Of a stretch of 64,000 nt of DNA, positions 8,647 through 18,062 are shown piece by piece. Position numbers and translations under genes: made by a program. The notes under the pieces were generated by a model. It was not told the origin of the DNA. It saw only the letters and a program-made list of their open reading frames with translations, and made no database searches. Position 1 is the stretch's first letter, and every line of letters begins with the position of its first letter. Origin of the DNA: SZUA-217 sp964194555 (lineage in GTDB: Bacteria > Actinomycetota > Acidimicrobiia > Spongiisociales > ZC4RG35); assembly GCA_964194555.1 (NCBI GenBank), contig CAXMMT010000031.1, positions 1-64,000 on the forward strand, in the 5' to 3' direction.

Positions 8647-9049
8647 CAGCCAACTCCACCAACTCGATCAACGTCCCACCCAGGTCACCAGGGTGAACGA
8701 ACGCGATTCGAGTCCCACGTCCACCAGAACGTGGCTCACGGTCGATGAGACGGGCGCCATCGGCCTCCAGATGCTCCAGTGCCTTCTCGATGGAGACCAC
8801 CGCGTAGGCGACATGATGAAGACCCTCGCCGTTATTGGACAAGAACTTGCCCACAGGGGTATCAGCGCCCAGGGGCTGCAACAACTGGACAAACGACCCA
8901 CCAATAGGGATCATCGCCTCCTCGACACCCTGGTCCTCAACGGTCTCGCGATACAGGGGTTCGACGTTGTAACGCGATCGATAGCCGGCAAGCGCGGCGT
9001 CAAGATCATGCACGGCGATCGCCACGTGATCGAGGTTGAGCAGCTTCAC
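8639..9049 (-). CDS. mce: methylmalonyl-CoA epimerase
   Basis: A 136-residue VOC-fold protein. It interconverts (2S)- and (2R)-methylmalonyl-CoA in propionyl-CoA metabolism. The N-terminal metal His is in LDHVAIAV, the second His in GLHHVAYAV, and the final Glu in TLIELVEL; FVQLLQPL is the mid-protein metal Gln strand. Length and motif order are those of true epimerases. It is divergent from the thiolase gene and followed by the epsilon-like small protein. Confidence 0.92.
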   Translation of the reverse strand: MKLLNLDHVAIAVHDLDAALAGYRSRYNVEPLYRETVEDQGVEEAMIPIGGSFVQLLQPLGADTPVGKFLSNNGEGLHHVAYAVVSIEKALEHLEADGARLIDREPRSGGRGTRIAFVHPGDLGGTLIELVELADD

Positions 9050-9119
9050 CGGACTGAGGCTATTAGTGACAGATCAACCTGTCATCTCCGGACCGGTAGC
9101 ATCATCACGAGGAGGTCTT

Positions 9120-10304
9120 GTGAAAAATTCAGTGATCACCGGGATCGCTCGGACACCAATAGGTAGATACAACGGCGCCCTCAAGCCGTTGCGCGCCGTC
9201 GAACTCGGAGGCGTCGCCATCGCCGCCGCCGCTCAACGAGCGCACGTCGATCCTGCCGACATCGACGAAGTCCTCTTCGGGCATGTGCTCCAGGCCGGTG
9301 AAGGCCAGATCACGGCACGTCAGGCAGCAGTCGAGGGCGGGTTGCCGATGACGGTTCCATCGGTGACAGTCAACAAGGTCTGTCTGTCCGGAATGTCCGC
9401 AATCGGGCTCGCCGACCGGGCCATCCGTCTTGGAGAGTCGACATTCGTGATGACAGGCGGCATGGAAAGCATGACCAACAGCCCTCATGTGGTTCGGGAA
9501 CTGCGATGGGGGGCTCGCATCGGTAACGCCGAGTTGGTCGATGTGCTGGAGCATGACGGGCTCTTCTGCGCCTTCGACCAGTGCACCATGGGTGAGGCAT
9601 CCGATCACAAGAACGACCGTCTCGGGATCAGCCGCGAAGAGCAAGACGAGTGGGCGGCGCGAAGCCACGAGAGAGCAGCCGAAGCGACTCGCAACGGCCA
9701 ATTCGGTGCCGAAATAGCAGCCGTCACGGTGCCACAGCGGAAGAGCGAACCGCTGACCGTGGATGTTGATGAAGGGATCCGCGAGGACTCGACAGTCGAG
9801 TCGCTGGGGAACCTGGCACCGGCGTTCGTGTCAACCGGCACGATCACAGCCGGCAACGCCAGCCAGATTTCGGACGGCGCCGCCGCGGTGGTGGTTTCTG
9901 ATCGCGATGCAGCCGAGGCGTCCGGTGCGCCCATCATGGCTGAAATACTTGCTTACGGCCAGATCGGAGGTATCGATGCCACGCTGCACGAACGCCCGGC
10001 CGAGGCGCTGATGGTCGCTCTCAAGAAAGCGGGGATGGAGCCTTCCGATCTGGATCTGATCGAGATCAACGAGGCTTTTGCCGCTGTCTCACTCTGGTCG
10101 GCGCGAATGCTCGATGTCTCCGAGGACAAAGTGAACGTCAATGGCGGAGCCGTGGCACTCGGACATCCGTTGGGTGCCACCGGAGCCCGTCTTGTAGTTA
10201 CCCTCATCAACGCCCTACGCCACCGAGGCGGAGGAATAGGGGCAGCGACGCTGTGCGGTGGTGGCGGCCAGGGCGACGCGATCATCGTGAAGGTCAACGC
10301 ATGA
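9120..10304 (+). CDS. acetyl-CoA C-acetyltransferase (thiolase)
   Basis: A 394-residue thiolase. Catalytic Cys88 lies in NKVCLSGMSAIG, the catalytic His in NGGAVALGHPLGATGAR, and the second Cys in TLCGGGGQGDA. It condenses or cleaves acetyl-CoA/acetoacetyl-CoA. The GTG at 9120 is chosen because a strong GAGGAGG ribosome site lies just upstream and the protein then opens on the usual first strand (SVITGIARTP); a longer ORF would start inside the mce promoter region. It overlaps glpX as ATGA. Confidence 0.93.
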   Translation: MKNSVITGIARTPIGRYNGALKPLRAVELGGVAIAAAAQRAHVDPADIDEVLFGHVLQAGEGQITARQAAVEGGLPMTVPSVTVNKVCLSGMSAIGLADRAIRLGESTFVMTGGMESMTNSPHVVRELRWGARIGNAELVDVLEHDGLFCAFDQCTMGEASDHKNDRLGISREEQDEWAARSHERAAEATRNGQFGAEIAAVTVPQRKSEPLTVDVDEGIREDSTVESLGNLAPAFVSTGTITAGNASQISDGAAAVVVSDRDAAEASGAPIMAEILAYGQIGGIDATLHERPAEALMVALKKAGMEPSDLDLIEINEAFAAVSLWSARMLDVSEDKVNVNGGAVALGHPLGATGARLVVTLINALRHRGGGIGAATLCGGGGQGDAIIVKVNA

Positions 10305-11296
10305 TGGCCGAACCGATTGAGCGAAACCTCGGCCTCGACCTAGTCAGGGTCACCGAGACCGCCGCCCTTGCCGCCGGACGATGGCTGGGCCGGGGGGACA
10401 AAGAGAAAGTGGACCAGGCGGCAGTCGACGGAATGCGTCTCCATCTGTCAACCATGGATATCGATGGCGAGGTCATCATCGGCGAGGGCGAGAAGGACGA
10501 AGCCCCCATGCTCTTCAACGGGGAGAAGGTCGGTTCGGGGTCCGGAATGATTGTCGATGTCGCCGTAGACCCCGTCGATGGCACAACTCTGACGGCCGAA
10601 GGACTCCCCGGCGCTATCGCAGTCATTGCTCTCTCCGAGGGACGCGGAACCATGTATGCCCCCGGTTCGCTCGTATACATGGACAAGATCGCAGTGGGGC
10701 CGGAGGCCGCCGGAGCGATCGACCTCGACGCTCCGCTCGAACACAACCTCCAACAGGTTTCCAGGGCAAACGGCAAAGACATGGCCGATCTCCGATGCCT
10801 CATCCTCGACCGCCCTCGCAACCAGGGTTATATCGATGCGGCGCGCGCAGCCGGCGCCCGGATTTCAGTCATGCGCGACGGCGACGTTGCCGCGGCCATC
10901 GCCACTTCCCAAGACGACCATGAAGCCGACATTCTCGTCGGCATCGGCGGTTCCCCCGAGGCGGTGATTGCAGCTGCCGCGCTCCGGTGCACCGGTGGCG
11001 AGATTCAGTGCCGGCTATGGCCACGCGACCAGACGGAGCAGGATTACGCCATCGACAATGGGCTCGATCTGGATCAGGTGATGACGACAGATGATCTGGT
11101 CTCATCGGACAATGTTTTTTTCGCTGCGACCGGCGTCACCGGCGGGGAGTTTCTCCGCCGGGTCAACTTCAAGGGCGAGGACAAGGCTGTTACCCATTCG
11201 GTGATCATGCGCTCCAAGACCGGGTCGATCCGCTACATGGACGCCCATCACGATCTCGCCCGCCTTCGAGAAATCTCGAGTCTGACCATCGACTAG
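10301..11296 (+). CDS. glpX: class II fructose-1,6-bisphosphatase (GlpX)
   Basis: About 331 residues. It dephosphorylates fructose 1,6-bisphosphate in gluconeogenesis. The family motifs are present: ETAALAAGRWLGRG at the N-terminus, the metal-binding GEGEKDEAPML, and DPVDGTTLTAEG, followed by GIGGSPEAV and a late TGVTGGE. Actinobacteria commonly rely on this class rather than the class I enzyme. The start at 10301 makes an ATGA overlap with the thiolase stop; a second ATG follows immediately and is equally possible. Confidence 0.94.
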   Translation: MMAEPIERNLGLDLVRVTETAALAAGRWLGRGDKEKVDQAAVDGMRLHLSTMDIDGEVIIGEGEKDEAPMLFNGEKVGSGSGMIVDVAVDPVDGTTLTAEGLPGAIAVIALSEGRGTMYAPGSLVYMDKIAVGPEAAGAIDLDAPLEHNLQQVSRANGKDMADLRCLILDRPRNQGYIDAARAAGARISVMRDGDVAAAIATSQDDHEADILVGIGGSPEAVIAAAALRCTGGEIQCRLWPRDQTEQDYAIDNGLDLDQVMTTDDLVSSDNVFFAATGVTGGEFLRRVNFKGEDKAVTHSVIMRSKTGSIRYMDAHHDLARLREISSLTID

Positions 11297-11298
11297 GC

Positions 11299-11946
11299 CT
11301 ATATGCGTGCCGCGATTTCCACGGCTTCAACGAGGGAGTGGGCCACCGGAGCGCCCATGACCTCCAAATGAGGGAGGTGATGACTCCCCCCGTCGTAGAG
11401 CACCACATGGGCTCCCACATGCCGAGCCGCCATGGCATCGTCCGGGGTATCACCCACCACGACAGTTCTCGCCGGGTCGACGCCAAGAGCCTCGACATGT
11501 TCCGCCATGTGCTGCGCCTTGAGGCCACCCGTCTCCCCGCTCAACCCGTCAATCAGAGCGAATCGCCCTGCGATGCCGCGTGCCCCAACGATCCGCTCCA
11601 GCCAGCTTTGAGGTGACATCGAAAGAAGGGACTGTCCCCAACCTTTGTCTTCGACGGCAGACAAGGCTTCGAGAGTGTCGGGAGTCAGAGTGGCAGTGTC
11701 GGCTTGCGCGAAGTACTCGTCATGAAAGCGGTCGTTGAGACCCTCCCACTCGGCGTCGCTCACCGGTCGCCCGAACAATGAGTTGTAGAAGGCTCGAACT
11801 GGCCTGGTGAAGTGGTCGCGATAGCCGTTCTCATCGATGGGTCCGACCCCAAACATGGCCATGGAGGCGTTGGCAGCCGAAATCACAACCGGGAGATCGT
11901 CGAGAAGAGTGCCGTTCCAATCCCAAATTATGTGCACCGGGCCCAT
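11299..11946 (-). CDS. HAD-family hydrolase, phosphoglycolate phosphatase-like
   Basis: A 215-residue HAD enzyme. The nucleophile motif is WDWNGTLLDD at the N-terminus, motif II includes SMSP, and motif III/IV is VVVGDTPDDAMAA. The cap arrangement and length resemble Gph-type phosphatases, but the substrate cannot be read from sequence. It is convergent with glpX with two bases between stop codons. Confidence 0.85.
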   Translation of the reverse strand: MGPVHIIWDWNGTLLDDLPVVISAANASMAMFGVGPIDENGYRDHFTRPVRAFYNSLFGRPVSDAEWEGLNDRFHDEYFAQADTATLTPDTLEALSAVEDKGWGQSLLSMSPQSWLERIVGARGIAGRFALIDGLSGETGGLKAQHMAEHVEALGVDPARTVVVGDTPDDAMAARHVGAHVVLYDGGSHHLPHLEVMGAPVAHSLVEAVEIAARI

Positions 11947-12057
11947 CAGCCCAGATTAACGGTGAAACGCGAGACTGGCGTTCGTGGCCGTGGTTAGGGT
12001 GCCGTCTAATCGAGGAGGTAGGTCACGACGGCGGAGGGCACACGCAGGGAAACAGGA

Positions 12058-12633
12058 TTGTTCTTTGGATTCTTTCTTGCCTACCAGCGCTGGGCCGACC
12101 GATTCGCCGAGTTCACCGGCAAGCTCGCGGCATGGATAGTCCTCCCCACCGTGGCCATCGGCTTTGTCAACGTGGTGCTGCGCTACATAGGCCAGACCAC
12201 CAGCACGAGGCTCACCACAAACACCATCATCGAGCTTCAGTGGTACATGTACTCGGGGATCTTTCTCTTGGGATTCCCCTACATCCTCAAGCACCAGATC
12301 AACGTTCGGGTCGACTTCTGGTTTGCCAATCAGGGGCCGAAACGCAAAGCGTGGATCGACTTTGCCGGACACTGGATCGGTCTCATCCCTTTCGCCCTGA
12401 TCGGCATATTCGTTGCCTTCCCACAAGGGATCAAGTCTTGGTCAAGATGGGAACAATCCCCTGATGCCGACGGACTGCCTCGCGGCCCCATCAAGATGCT
12501 CTTGGCGATTTCCTTCCTGCTTCTACTGATCCAGGCGGTCGCCGAGCAGATCAAGCTCTATGCGGTGATCACCGACCGCGCGCACCTGGTAGCGCTCGAA
12601 GGTGCCCACGAACAGCCGGTCAAGATCGAATGA
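12058..12633 (+). CDS. dctQ: TRAP transporter small permease (DctQ)
   Basis: A 191-residue protein with four membrane segments. It shows the DctQ pattern of a basic N-terminal stretch followed by VNVVLRY and a later ELQWYMYSGIFLLG (near residue 60), where the conserved ExQW motif lies. It is the small membrane subunit of a tripartite ATP-independent periplasmic transporter. The TTG start is the only start codon left between an upstream in-frame TAG (12019) and the first membrane helix. It overlaps dctM as ATGA. Confidence 0.9.
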   Translation: MFFGFFLAYQRWADRFAEFTGKLAAWIVLPTVAIGFVNVVLRYIGQTTSTRLTTNTIIELQWYMYSGIFLLGFPYILKHQINVRVDFWFANQGPKRKAWIDFAGHWIGLIPFALIGIFVAFPQGIKSWSRWEQSPDADGLPRGPIKMLLAISFLLLLIQAVAEQIKLYAVITDRAHLVALEGAHEQPVKIE

Positions 12634-14015
12634 GTCTCGAGCTTCTCGCCATCATCATGTTCGCCATCTTCCTGGTGATCATTCTCAGCGGATACCCGGT
12701 CGCTTTCTCATTTGCCGGCACGGCAGTCGTCTTCTTCGTTCTTGGCGTGATCTTCGGCGATCTCTCGTTCAGACAACTCAACGTTCTGTTCACCCAATGG
12801 TTCGCCAACTCTGTTTCCAACTTCACCTTCCTGGCGATTCCGTTCTTCGTGTTCATGGGGGCCGTCTTCGAGAAGTCCGGTTTGGCGGAACGGTTGCTGA
12901 CCACCATCGGGTTCCGGATGGGACCTTTGGAGGGTGGGCTGGCAGTAGCCGTAGTGATCGTCGGCACTCTGCTCGCGGCCGCAACTGGTGTTGTCGCGGC
13001 CACAGTCATCGTGATGGGTCTTCTCTCCCTACCGGTGATGATGAAGTACGGCTACGACCCAAAGCTGGCGTCGGGGGTGATCATCGGTTCGGGGACGCTC
13101 GCCCAGCTGATCCCACCCAGTCTGGTTCTGATCATTCTTGCCCAGTTCATCCCTGTTTCCGTGGGAGAACTGTTTGCCGGCGCGTTGATCCCGGGCCTCA
13201 TGCTCGCCGGGATATTCGCCATCTACTCGGTGGTGATCGCATACGCGAAACCGGGTACGGCGCCGGCCATCCCCAAGTCCGAGCGTGACATGCCGGCAAA
13301 AACACTGGCATTCCAGGCGCTGAAGGTCGTCGTCCCTCCAATGTTCCTGGTCTTCGCGGTGTTGGGGTCGATCTTCGCCGGCATCGCCACCGCGTCCGAG
13401 GCCGGTGCGGTGGGAGCGATGGGGGCAGTGCTCCTATCGGTGTTCTACCGGACCTTCGCTTGGAAAACGCTGGTCGAAGCGGCTCGAGCCACCGCAAACA
13501 TCACGGGTCTCGTTCTCCAGATCCTGTTCGCTTCCACCTTCTTCGCCATGGTATTCAACCTCCTGAACGGTCAGGATCTCATCACCAACTGGCTGACGGC
13601 GATCCCGGGCGACAAATGGGGATTCATCATCGCAGCCAACATCATCGTGTTTCTGCTGGGAATCAATCTCGAGTTCTTGGAGATCTCCTTCATAGTTATG
13701 CCTCTCTTCGTTCCCGCGGCGATAGCCCTGGGCCTCACCGGGCCGCTCATGGTGTGGTTCGCGGTGATGATGGCCATCAACCTCAACATCGCGTTCATCT
13801 CGCCACCGGTCGGATTCTCTCTCTTCTATCTCCAATCCGTTGCGCCGCCAGAGGTGACGACCGCCGACATCCATAAGGGAGCTTTGCCGTTTATGGCGCT
13901 ACAGAGTTTCGGACTGGTCGTCGTGATGCTTGTGCCGGAAACGGTCACATGGCTGGTCAACAGGTTCTTCGGTGACGACAACGTCAGCGCCATGATTCAA
14001 CTGATCGCGCTCTAA
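12630..14015 (+). CDS. dctM: TRAP transporter large permease (DctM)
   Basis: A 461-residue protein with about 12 membrane segments, of DctM family length and hydropathy. Typical features are the early SGYPVAFSFAG segment, the TLAQLIPPSLVLIILA hairpin, and the late AFISPPVGFSLFYLQS hairpin. It forms the ion-coupled substrate channel with DctQ. The matching binding protein is encoded downstream but on the opposite strand. Confidence 0.94.
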   Translation: MSLELLAIIMFAIFLVIILSGYPVAFSFAGTAVVFFVLGVIFGDLSFRQLNVLFTQWFANSVSNFTFLAIPFFVFMGAVFEKSGLAERLLTTIGFRMGPLEGGLAVAVVIVGTLLAAATGVVAATVIVMGLLSLPVMMKYGYDPKLASGVIIGSGTLAQLIPPSLVLIILAQFIPVSVGELFAGALIPGLMLAGIFAIYSVVIAYAKPGTAPAIPKSERDMPAKTLAFQALKVVVPPMFLVFAVLGSIFAGIATASEAGAVGAMGAVLLSVFYRTFAWKTLVEAARATANITGLVLQILFASTFFAMVFNLLNGQDLITNWLTAIPGDKWGFIIAANIIVFLLGINLEFLEISFIVMPLFVPAAIALGLTGPLMVWFAVMMAINLNIAFISPPVGFSLFYLQSVAPPEVTTADIHKGALPFMALQSFGLVVVMLVPETVTWLVNRFFGDDNVSAMIQLIAL

Positions 14016-14018
14016 CTA

Positions 14019-14048
14019 GAAAGGACCCTGCCGAGGCGGGGCCCTTTC
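14019..14048. terminator. hairpin terminator between convergent dctM and dctP
   Basis: The arms 14019-14032 and 14035-14048 pair over 14 bp with a single A/C mismatch, giving GC-rich centres and AAA/TTT ends. The hairpin sits exactly between two convergent genes and can serve both directions. Confidence 0.75.
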
Positions 14049-14068
14049 GATTGTTGTCGGCTTGGTTC

Positions 14069-15214
14069 TCAGGCCCTGCCCACGTACTCGAGATACGAGG
14101 CCTCAGCGAGACCGTGCCACCCTTGGATACTCGTCCGGAACTTCTTCCACTCTTCGAATATCGAGGCAAAGTCGGCACTGGCGGCGGCACTCTCATCGAA
14201 GATCTCGAAAGATGCCTCCTCGGCCGCCTGCATCACGTCATCAGGGAACGGCAGGAGGGTTATATCGGGATTGTTGATGATTTCGTCTTCGAGCGCCACA
14301 GGGTTTCTGACGTCATAGAGGGCCATCATCGTGCTGTTGGCCTCATAGGCGGCCGTCTTGACAATCTCCTGATAGATCTCGGGCAATGCGTTCCACTTCG
14401 GCAACGGGATCTGCACCTCGAGCGACGGTCCTGGCTCCCACCAACCCGGGTAGTAGTAGAACTGGGTCACCTCATGGAAGCCCATCACGGTGTCGTCATA
14501 AGGCCCAACCCACTCGGTGGCATCTATGGCACCGGTCTGCAGTGCCTGGAAGATCTCACCGCCAGGCAGCACCTGAACGGTGACACCGAGCTTGGACATC
14601 ACCTGGCTGCCGAGGCCGGGGATCCGCATGACAAGCCCCTCGAGGTCTGCGGTCGACGTGATCTCCTTGTTGAACCAGCCACCCATCTGAGCCCCGGTGT
14701 TCCCCGCGGGGAACTGGATGGCGTTGAACTTGTCCGCGTAGAAGTCTTGAAGCATCTCAAGACCGCCGCCTTCATACAGCCAGGCGTTCTGTTGTCGGGC
14801 AGTAAGACCAAATGGCAAGGCGGTGCCAAACGCCGTCGCCGGATCCAGACCCGTGTAGTAATACGAAGCGGTGTGCCCGGAGTCGATGCTGTCGGTCTCG
14901 ATGTTCTGAAGAATTTCCAGCCCCGGCACCACTTCGCCAGACGGCTGGGCGGTGATCATGAATTTGCCACCGGTCATTGCAGCGACGCGATCTGCAAACC
15001 TCTCGGCTCCACCAAAGATGGTATCGAGAATTGGTGGCCAACTGGTTGCCAAAGCCCACTCGAGCTCTGGCAGACTGTCGTCGCCCGCTGCCTCGTCGAG
15101 ATCGGCGTCCCCACTGCTACAGGCAGCAAGAGCAGCAGCGCCAAGTGCTCCCATCGATGCCATCTTGAGGAACTGTCGGCGCTCCATCAGTTTGGTGTGT
15201 TGCAGCTTGTTCAT
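14069..15214 (-). CDS. dctP: TRAP transporter substrate-binding protein (DctP family), Tat-type lipoprotein
   Basis: About 381 residues. The ATG at 15214 gives a classic export signal: twin arginine RRQFLKM followed by a hydrophobic stretch ending in a lipobox (LAAC). The mature domain carries the DctP hallmarks GGEIFQALQTGAIDATEW and the following GPYDD...YYYPGWWEPG run, as in 2-oxoacid/lactate-type binders (TakP subgroup). Substrate is inferred only from that resemblance. It is convergent with dctQM rather than in the same operon, so the subunits of one transporter are controlled by two promoters. Confidence 0.9.
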   Translation of the reverse strand: MNKLQHTKLMERRQFLKMASMGALGAAALAACSSGDADLDEAAGDDSLPELEWALATSWPPILDTIFGGAERFADRVAAMTGGKFMITAQPSGEVVPGLEILQNIETDSIDSGHTASYYYTGLDPATAFGTALPFGLTARQQNAWLYEGGGLEMLQDFYADKFNAIQFPAGNTGAQMGGWFNKEITSTADLEGLVMRIPGLGSQVMSKLGVTVQVLPGGEIFQALQTGAIDATEWVGPYDDTVMGFHEVTQFYYYPGWWEPGPSLEVQIPLPKWNALPEIYQEIVKTAAYEANSTMMALYDVRNPVALEDEIINNPDITLLPFPDDVMQAAEEASFEIFDESAAASADFASIFEEWKKFRTSIQGWHGLAEASYLEYVGRA

Positions 15215-15317
15215 ACTTCTCCTCTGTCCGGTGGTGATCCACTCTCCCCATTGGGGTTGACGCAGGCTACGCAGACACGGAGGCTGATGTCGGACTGCAG
15301 GGAATATTTCTTGGCTC

Positions 15318-15914
15318 TTAGAGTTCGGAGCGGCCAATCAGAGCGCGGCCGAGTGTTATCTCGTCGGCGTAGTCGAGGTCTCCGCCAACAGGCAGACCTG
15401 AAGCCAGCCGAGTGACTTTCACCCCATGGGTTTTGAACTCCCGGGCGATGTACATCGCCGTAGCGTCACCCTCAATGGTCGGGTTGGTCGCCACGATCAC
15501 CTCTTCGATCCCCTCGGGCTCGAGTCGAGTCATCAGTTCGTCAAATCGAAGTTGCCCTGGCCCAATGCCATTGATCGGTGAAAGGGAGCCGCCCAGGACG
15601 TGATAACTACCTTGATACTCCTGGGTGCGCTCCAATACAATGATGTCCTGGGGCCGCTCGACAACACACACGATGCTGAAATCACGCCGCTGGTCGCGAC
15701 AGATCGAGCAGAACTCCCCCGCCGCAACGTTGTAGCACCGAGCGCAAGTCTTGATCTGGTCACGCATGTCGGTGATGGCAGTAGCGAGGCGAGTCGCATC
15801 GGCCTCCTCAACGGAAAGCAGATGGAAGGCAAGGCGTTGCGCCGACTTGGCCCCGATTCCGGGGAGACGGCTCAGCTCATCGATGAGACGCTGGACTGGT
15901 CCTTCAAACATCAA
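15318..15914 (-). CDS. recR: recombination protein RecR
   Basis: At 198 residues it has the normal length. It has an N-terminal helix-hairpin-helix (LSRLPGIGAKSAQRLAFHLL), a four-cysteine zinc finger (CARCYNVAAGEFCSIC) and a TOPRIM domain (VVERPQDIIVLE ... NPTIEGDATAMYIA). It acts with RecF/RecO in loading RecA at single-stranded gaps. It overlaps the ybaB stop as ATGA, forming the conserved dnaX-ybaB-recR operon. Confidence 0.96.
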   Translation of the reverse strand: MMFEGPVQRLIDELSRLPGIGAKSAQRLAFHLLSVEEADATRLATAITDMRDQIKTCARCYNVAAGEFCSICRDQRRDFSIVCVVERPQDIIVLERTQEYQGSYHVLGGSLSPINGIGPGQLRFDELMTRLEPEGIEEVIVATNPTIEGDATAMYIAREFKTHGVKVTRLASGLPVGGDLDYADEITLGRALIGRSEL

Positions 15915-16234
15915 CCAAGCAGACCACCGAGATCAAGACCGCCTGCCAAGCCACCTAGCTGACTACTGGCGGCCTCGACGGCAGCCTCCATCGCCTGTCG
16001 CACCGCGGCGACAACGAGATCCTCGAGCATCTCGACATCGTCGGCGTCCACGACCTCGGGAGAGATCTTGATCTCGACCAACTCGGGGCCGCCGGTTACG
16101 ACGGCGGTGACCATCCCTCCGCCGGCAGAACCTTCGAAGCGGCGCTCGGCCAACTCTGCTTGAGCCTTGGCCAACTGCTCTTGCATCTGTTGCGCCTGTT
16201 GCATTATCTGACGCATGTCGGGCTGTTGATTCAT
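15911..16234 (-). CDS. ybaB: YbaB/EbfC family nucleoid-associated protein
   Basis: A 107-residue protein. The N-terminal Gln-rich helix (MRQIMQQAQQMQEQLAKAQ) is typical of the family, and the central strand region (GGGMVTAVVTGGPELVEIKI) matches YbaB. It binds DNA as a dimer. The ATG at 16234 is preferred over an upstream in-frame start because it opens directly on the conserved helix. A glycine/leucine-rich tail (residues ~95-107) is typical of actinobacterial members. Confidence 0.93.
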   Translation of the reverse strand: MNQQPDMRQIMQQAQQMQEQLAKAQAELAERRFEGSAGGGMVTAVVTGGPELVEIKISPEVVDADDVEMLEDLVVAAVRQAMEAAVEAASSQLGGLAGGLDLGGLLG

Positions 16235-16274
16235 AATCAGCAGAGTACTCCCGGCCGGTGACATGTCTCGCTGC

Positions 16275-18008
16275 CTACTCGTCAACGACCTCAGCGCCTA
16301 GTTCAGCAGCCAGAAGGGCCGTGGGGTCGGTCTCGACAGCCGGGCGCTCCTCGAGCTGGCTCATGTCGATACTGGTTTCGCTGTCAACACCGGCAGGCTG
16401 ACCTGTCTTCGACCTGAACCTGACCCGGACGGGCGATCCGAAAAGGTCGCTCGCCTTGGTAGCCACGATCTTGGAGACCGCATCGTCCTGCTCCAGGGCC
16501 GATAGGTGGAAATCGTGGGCAACCTCGAGCACGATGATGTTGCCCTCAACACCGGCGGGAACAGCCTCCCGGAAGAAGGCCCAGCGTCTTGCTCCGAGGA
16601 CATCGCGAAGACCCCCAAACAACCCGGGCCATATTTTCTGGAGTTGCTCGAATGTTATGTCGATGCCGGGTGCTTCTGGCTCGTCGACCGGCCCGTCATT
16701 GGAAACCAATGGGGCCGCCGCTTCAGCGAGTTCCTCTTTGGCCCCGATCTTCTCCTTCGCAGAGCTGGAGGCTGGCTTCTCGACTGATGCGGGGACAGGC
16801 TTGGGAAGCTCAGCCGGAGTGGAAGCCCGGCCAGACGTGGGCACTTCGGCCGGTTTCCCCATCCGTCTCTCCAGCCGGTCCATCCTGGCGATGAGAGATT
16901 CGGGGTCGCTGGCGGTTTCGGGACGAGTCAGCTTGATCAGGGCCAATTCCGTCATGAGCCGCTCCTCCCGCCCTTCACGGATTCTCACCAGAGCCTCGCC
17001 GAGAAGATCAACACCTCTTAGAACATCGCCTGCGGGTATCAGCTCCGCCGCCTTCTTCCACGACTCATAGACCTCGGGAGGCTCGTCGGATATCTCGGCG
17101 AGATTCGGCGCATAGTGGGCAAGGAAGACCCCTCTGAAGAAACCAACACACTCGGCAACGAAACGCCGCAGATCCACACCATCGGCAGAAAGCTCGGCAA
17201 CCAACTCCAGCGCAGCTTTGGCATCGCGACCGGCGACTGCATCGGCGAGACGCAGGAACACGTCCGAATCAGCCAGGCCGAGGGCCCTGCGAACCCCTGC
17301 CATATCGACCGTCCCCGCACCGAGGGCGGATACCTGTTCGAGAAGAGAAAGGGAGTCCCGGACCGACCCCTTTGCATGTCTGGCCATGCCAACGAGGGCA
17401 GGCGGGTCGGTCTGGTAGCCCTCGCGGTCGGCGATGGCTGAGAGATATCCGGCAAGCTCCTCGACCGGGATCGGATGGAAGTCAAATCGCTGGGTGCGGG
17501 ACCGGATGGTGTCGAGCAGCTTGTAGGGCTCGGTCGTGGCCAGAACGAAGTGGACGTGGTCCGGCGGCTCCTCCAGAGTCTTGAGGAGGGCGTTCCCCGC
17601 AGCCTTGGAGAGCATGTGGGCCTCATCAAGGATGAACACGCGCTTCGAGGTTGCTGCCGAGGCAACAGTGGCAACACTCACCTTGATATCGCGAATGTCG
17701 TCGACTGAGTTGTGAGAGGCTGCGTCAAGCTCGAGAACGTCGAGGGAGGTCCCCTGGGTTATTGCTTCGCAACTCCCGCATTCGTTGCACGGAGACCCGT
17801 CGGCATGTCTGTTTTCACAGTTGAGGGCCTTGGCCAGAATCCGCGCCGTTGAAGTCTTCCCGGTGCCGCGTGGTCCGGTGAATAGATAGGCGTGGGCAAC
17901 ACGCCCATCTGCTATCTCACGCGTCAGAGTTGTGGTGATGTGGGCCTGGCCGATGACGTCGTCAAAGGTCTGTGGCCGATACTTGCGGTAGAGAGCCTGG
18001 TACTCCAA
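16275..18008 (-). CDS. dnaX: DNA polymerase III subunits gamma/tau
   Basis: A 577-residue clamp-loader ATPase. It has Walker A GPRGTGKTSTA, a zinc module with four cysteines (CENRHADGSPCNECGSC), Walker B LDEAHML and sensor 1 LATTEP, followed by a Pro/Ser/Glu-rich linker (~375-440) and a C-terminal tau-like domain. It drives loading of the beta sliding clamp. No A-rich slippage site is apparent, so a separate gamma form is not predicted. It is the first gene of the operon with ybaB and recR and is divergent from an ABC exporter. Confidence 0.95.
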   Translation of the reverse strand: MEYQALYRKYRPQTFDDVIGQAHITTTLTREIADGRVAHAYLFTGPRGTGKTSTARILAKALNCENRHADGSPCNECGSCEAITQGTSLDVLELDAASHNSVDDIRDIKVSVATVASAATSKRVFILDEAHMLSKAAGNALLKTLEEPPDHVHFVLATTEPYKLLDTIRSRTQRFDFHPIPVEELAGYLSAIADREGYQTDPPALVGMARHAKGSVRDSLSLLEQVSALGAGTVDMAGVRRALGLADSDVFLRLADAVAGRDAKAALELVAELSADGVDLRRFVAECVGFFRGVFLAHYAPNLAEISDEPPEVYESWKKAAELIPAGDVLRGVDLLGEALVRIREGREERLMTELALIKLTRPETASDPESLIARMDRLERRMGKPAEVPTSGRASTPAELPKPVPASVEKPASSSAKEKIGAKEELAEAAAPLVSNDGPVDEPEAPGIDITFEQLQKIWPGLFGGLRDVLGARRWAFFREAVPAGVEGNIIVLEVAHDFHLSALEQDDAVSKIVATKASDLFGSPVRVRFRSKTGQPAGVDSETSIDMSQLEERPAVETDPTALLAAELGAEVVDE

Positions 18009-18062
18009 GACATCGCCACCGTACAGCCCTGGAGGGACCGATTCACACCCGCATCCGTTTTT

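Noticed and set aside
14051..15415. A 454-codon open frame on the plus strand
   Set aside because: It lies opposite dctP, has no recognisable domain and is rich in His/Arg/Gly as expected for the complement of a high-GC gene.
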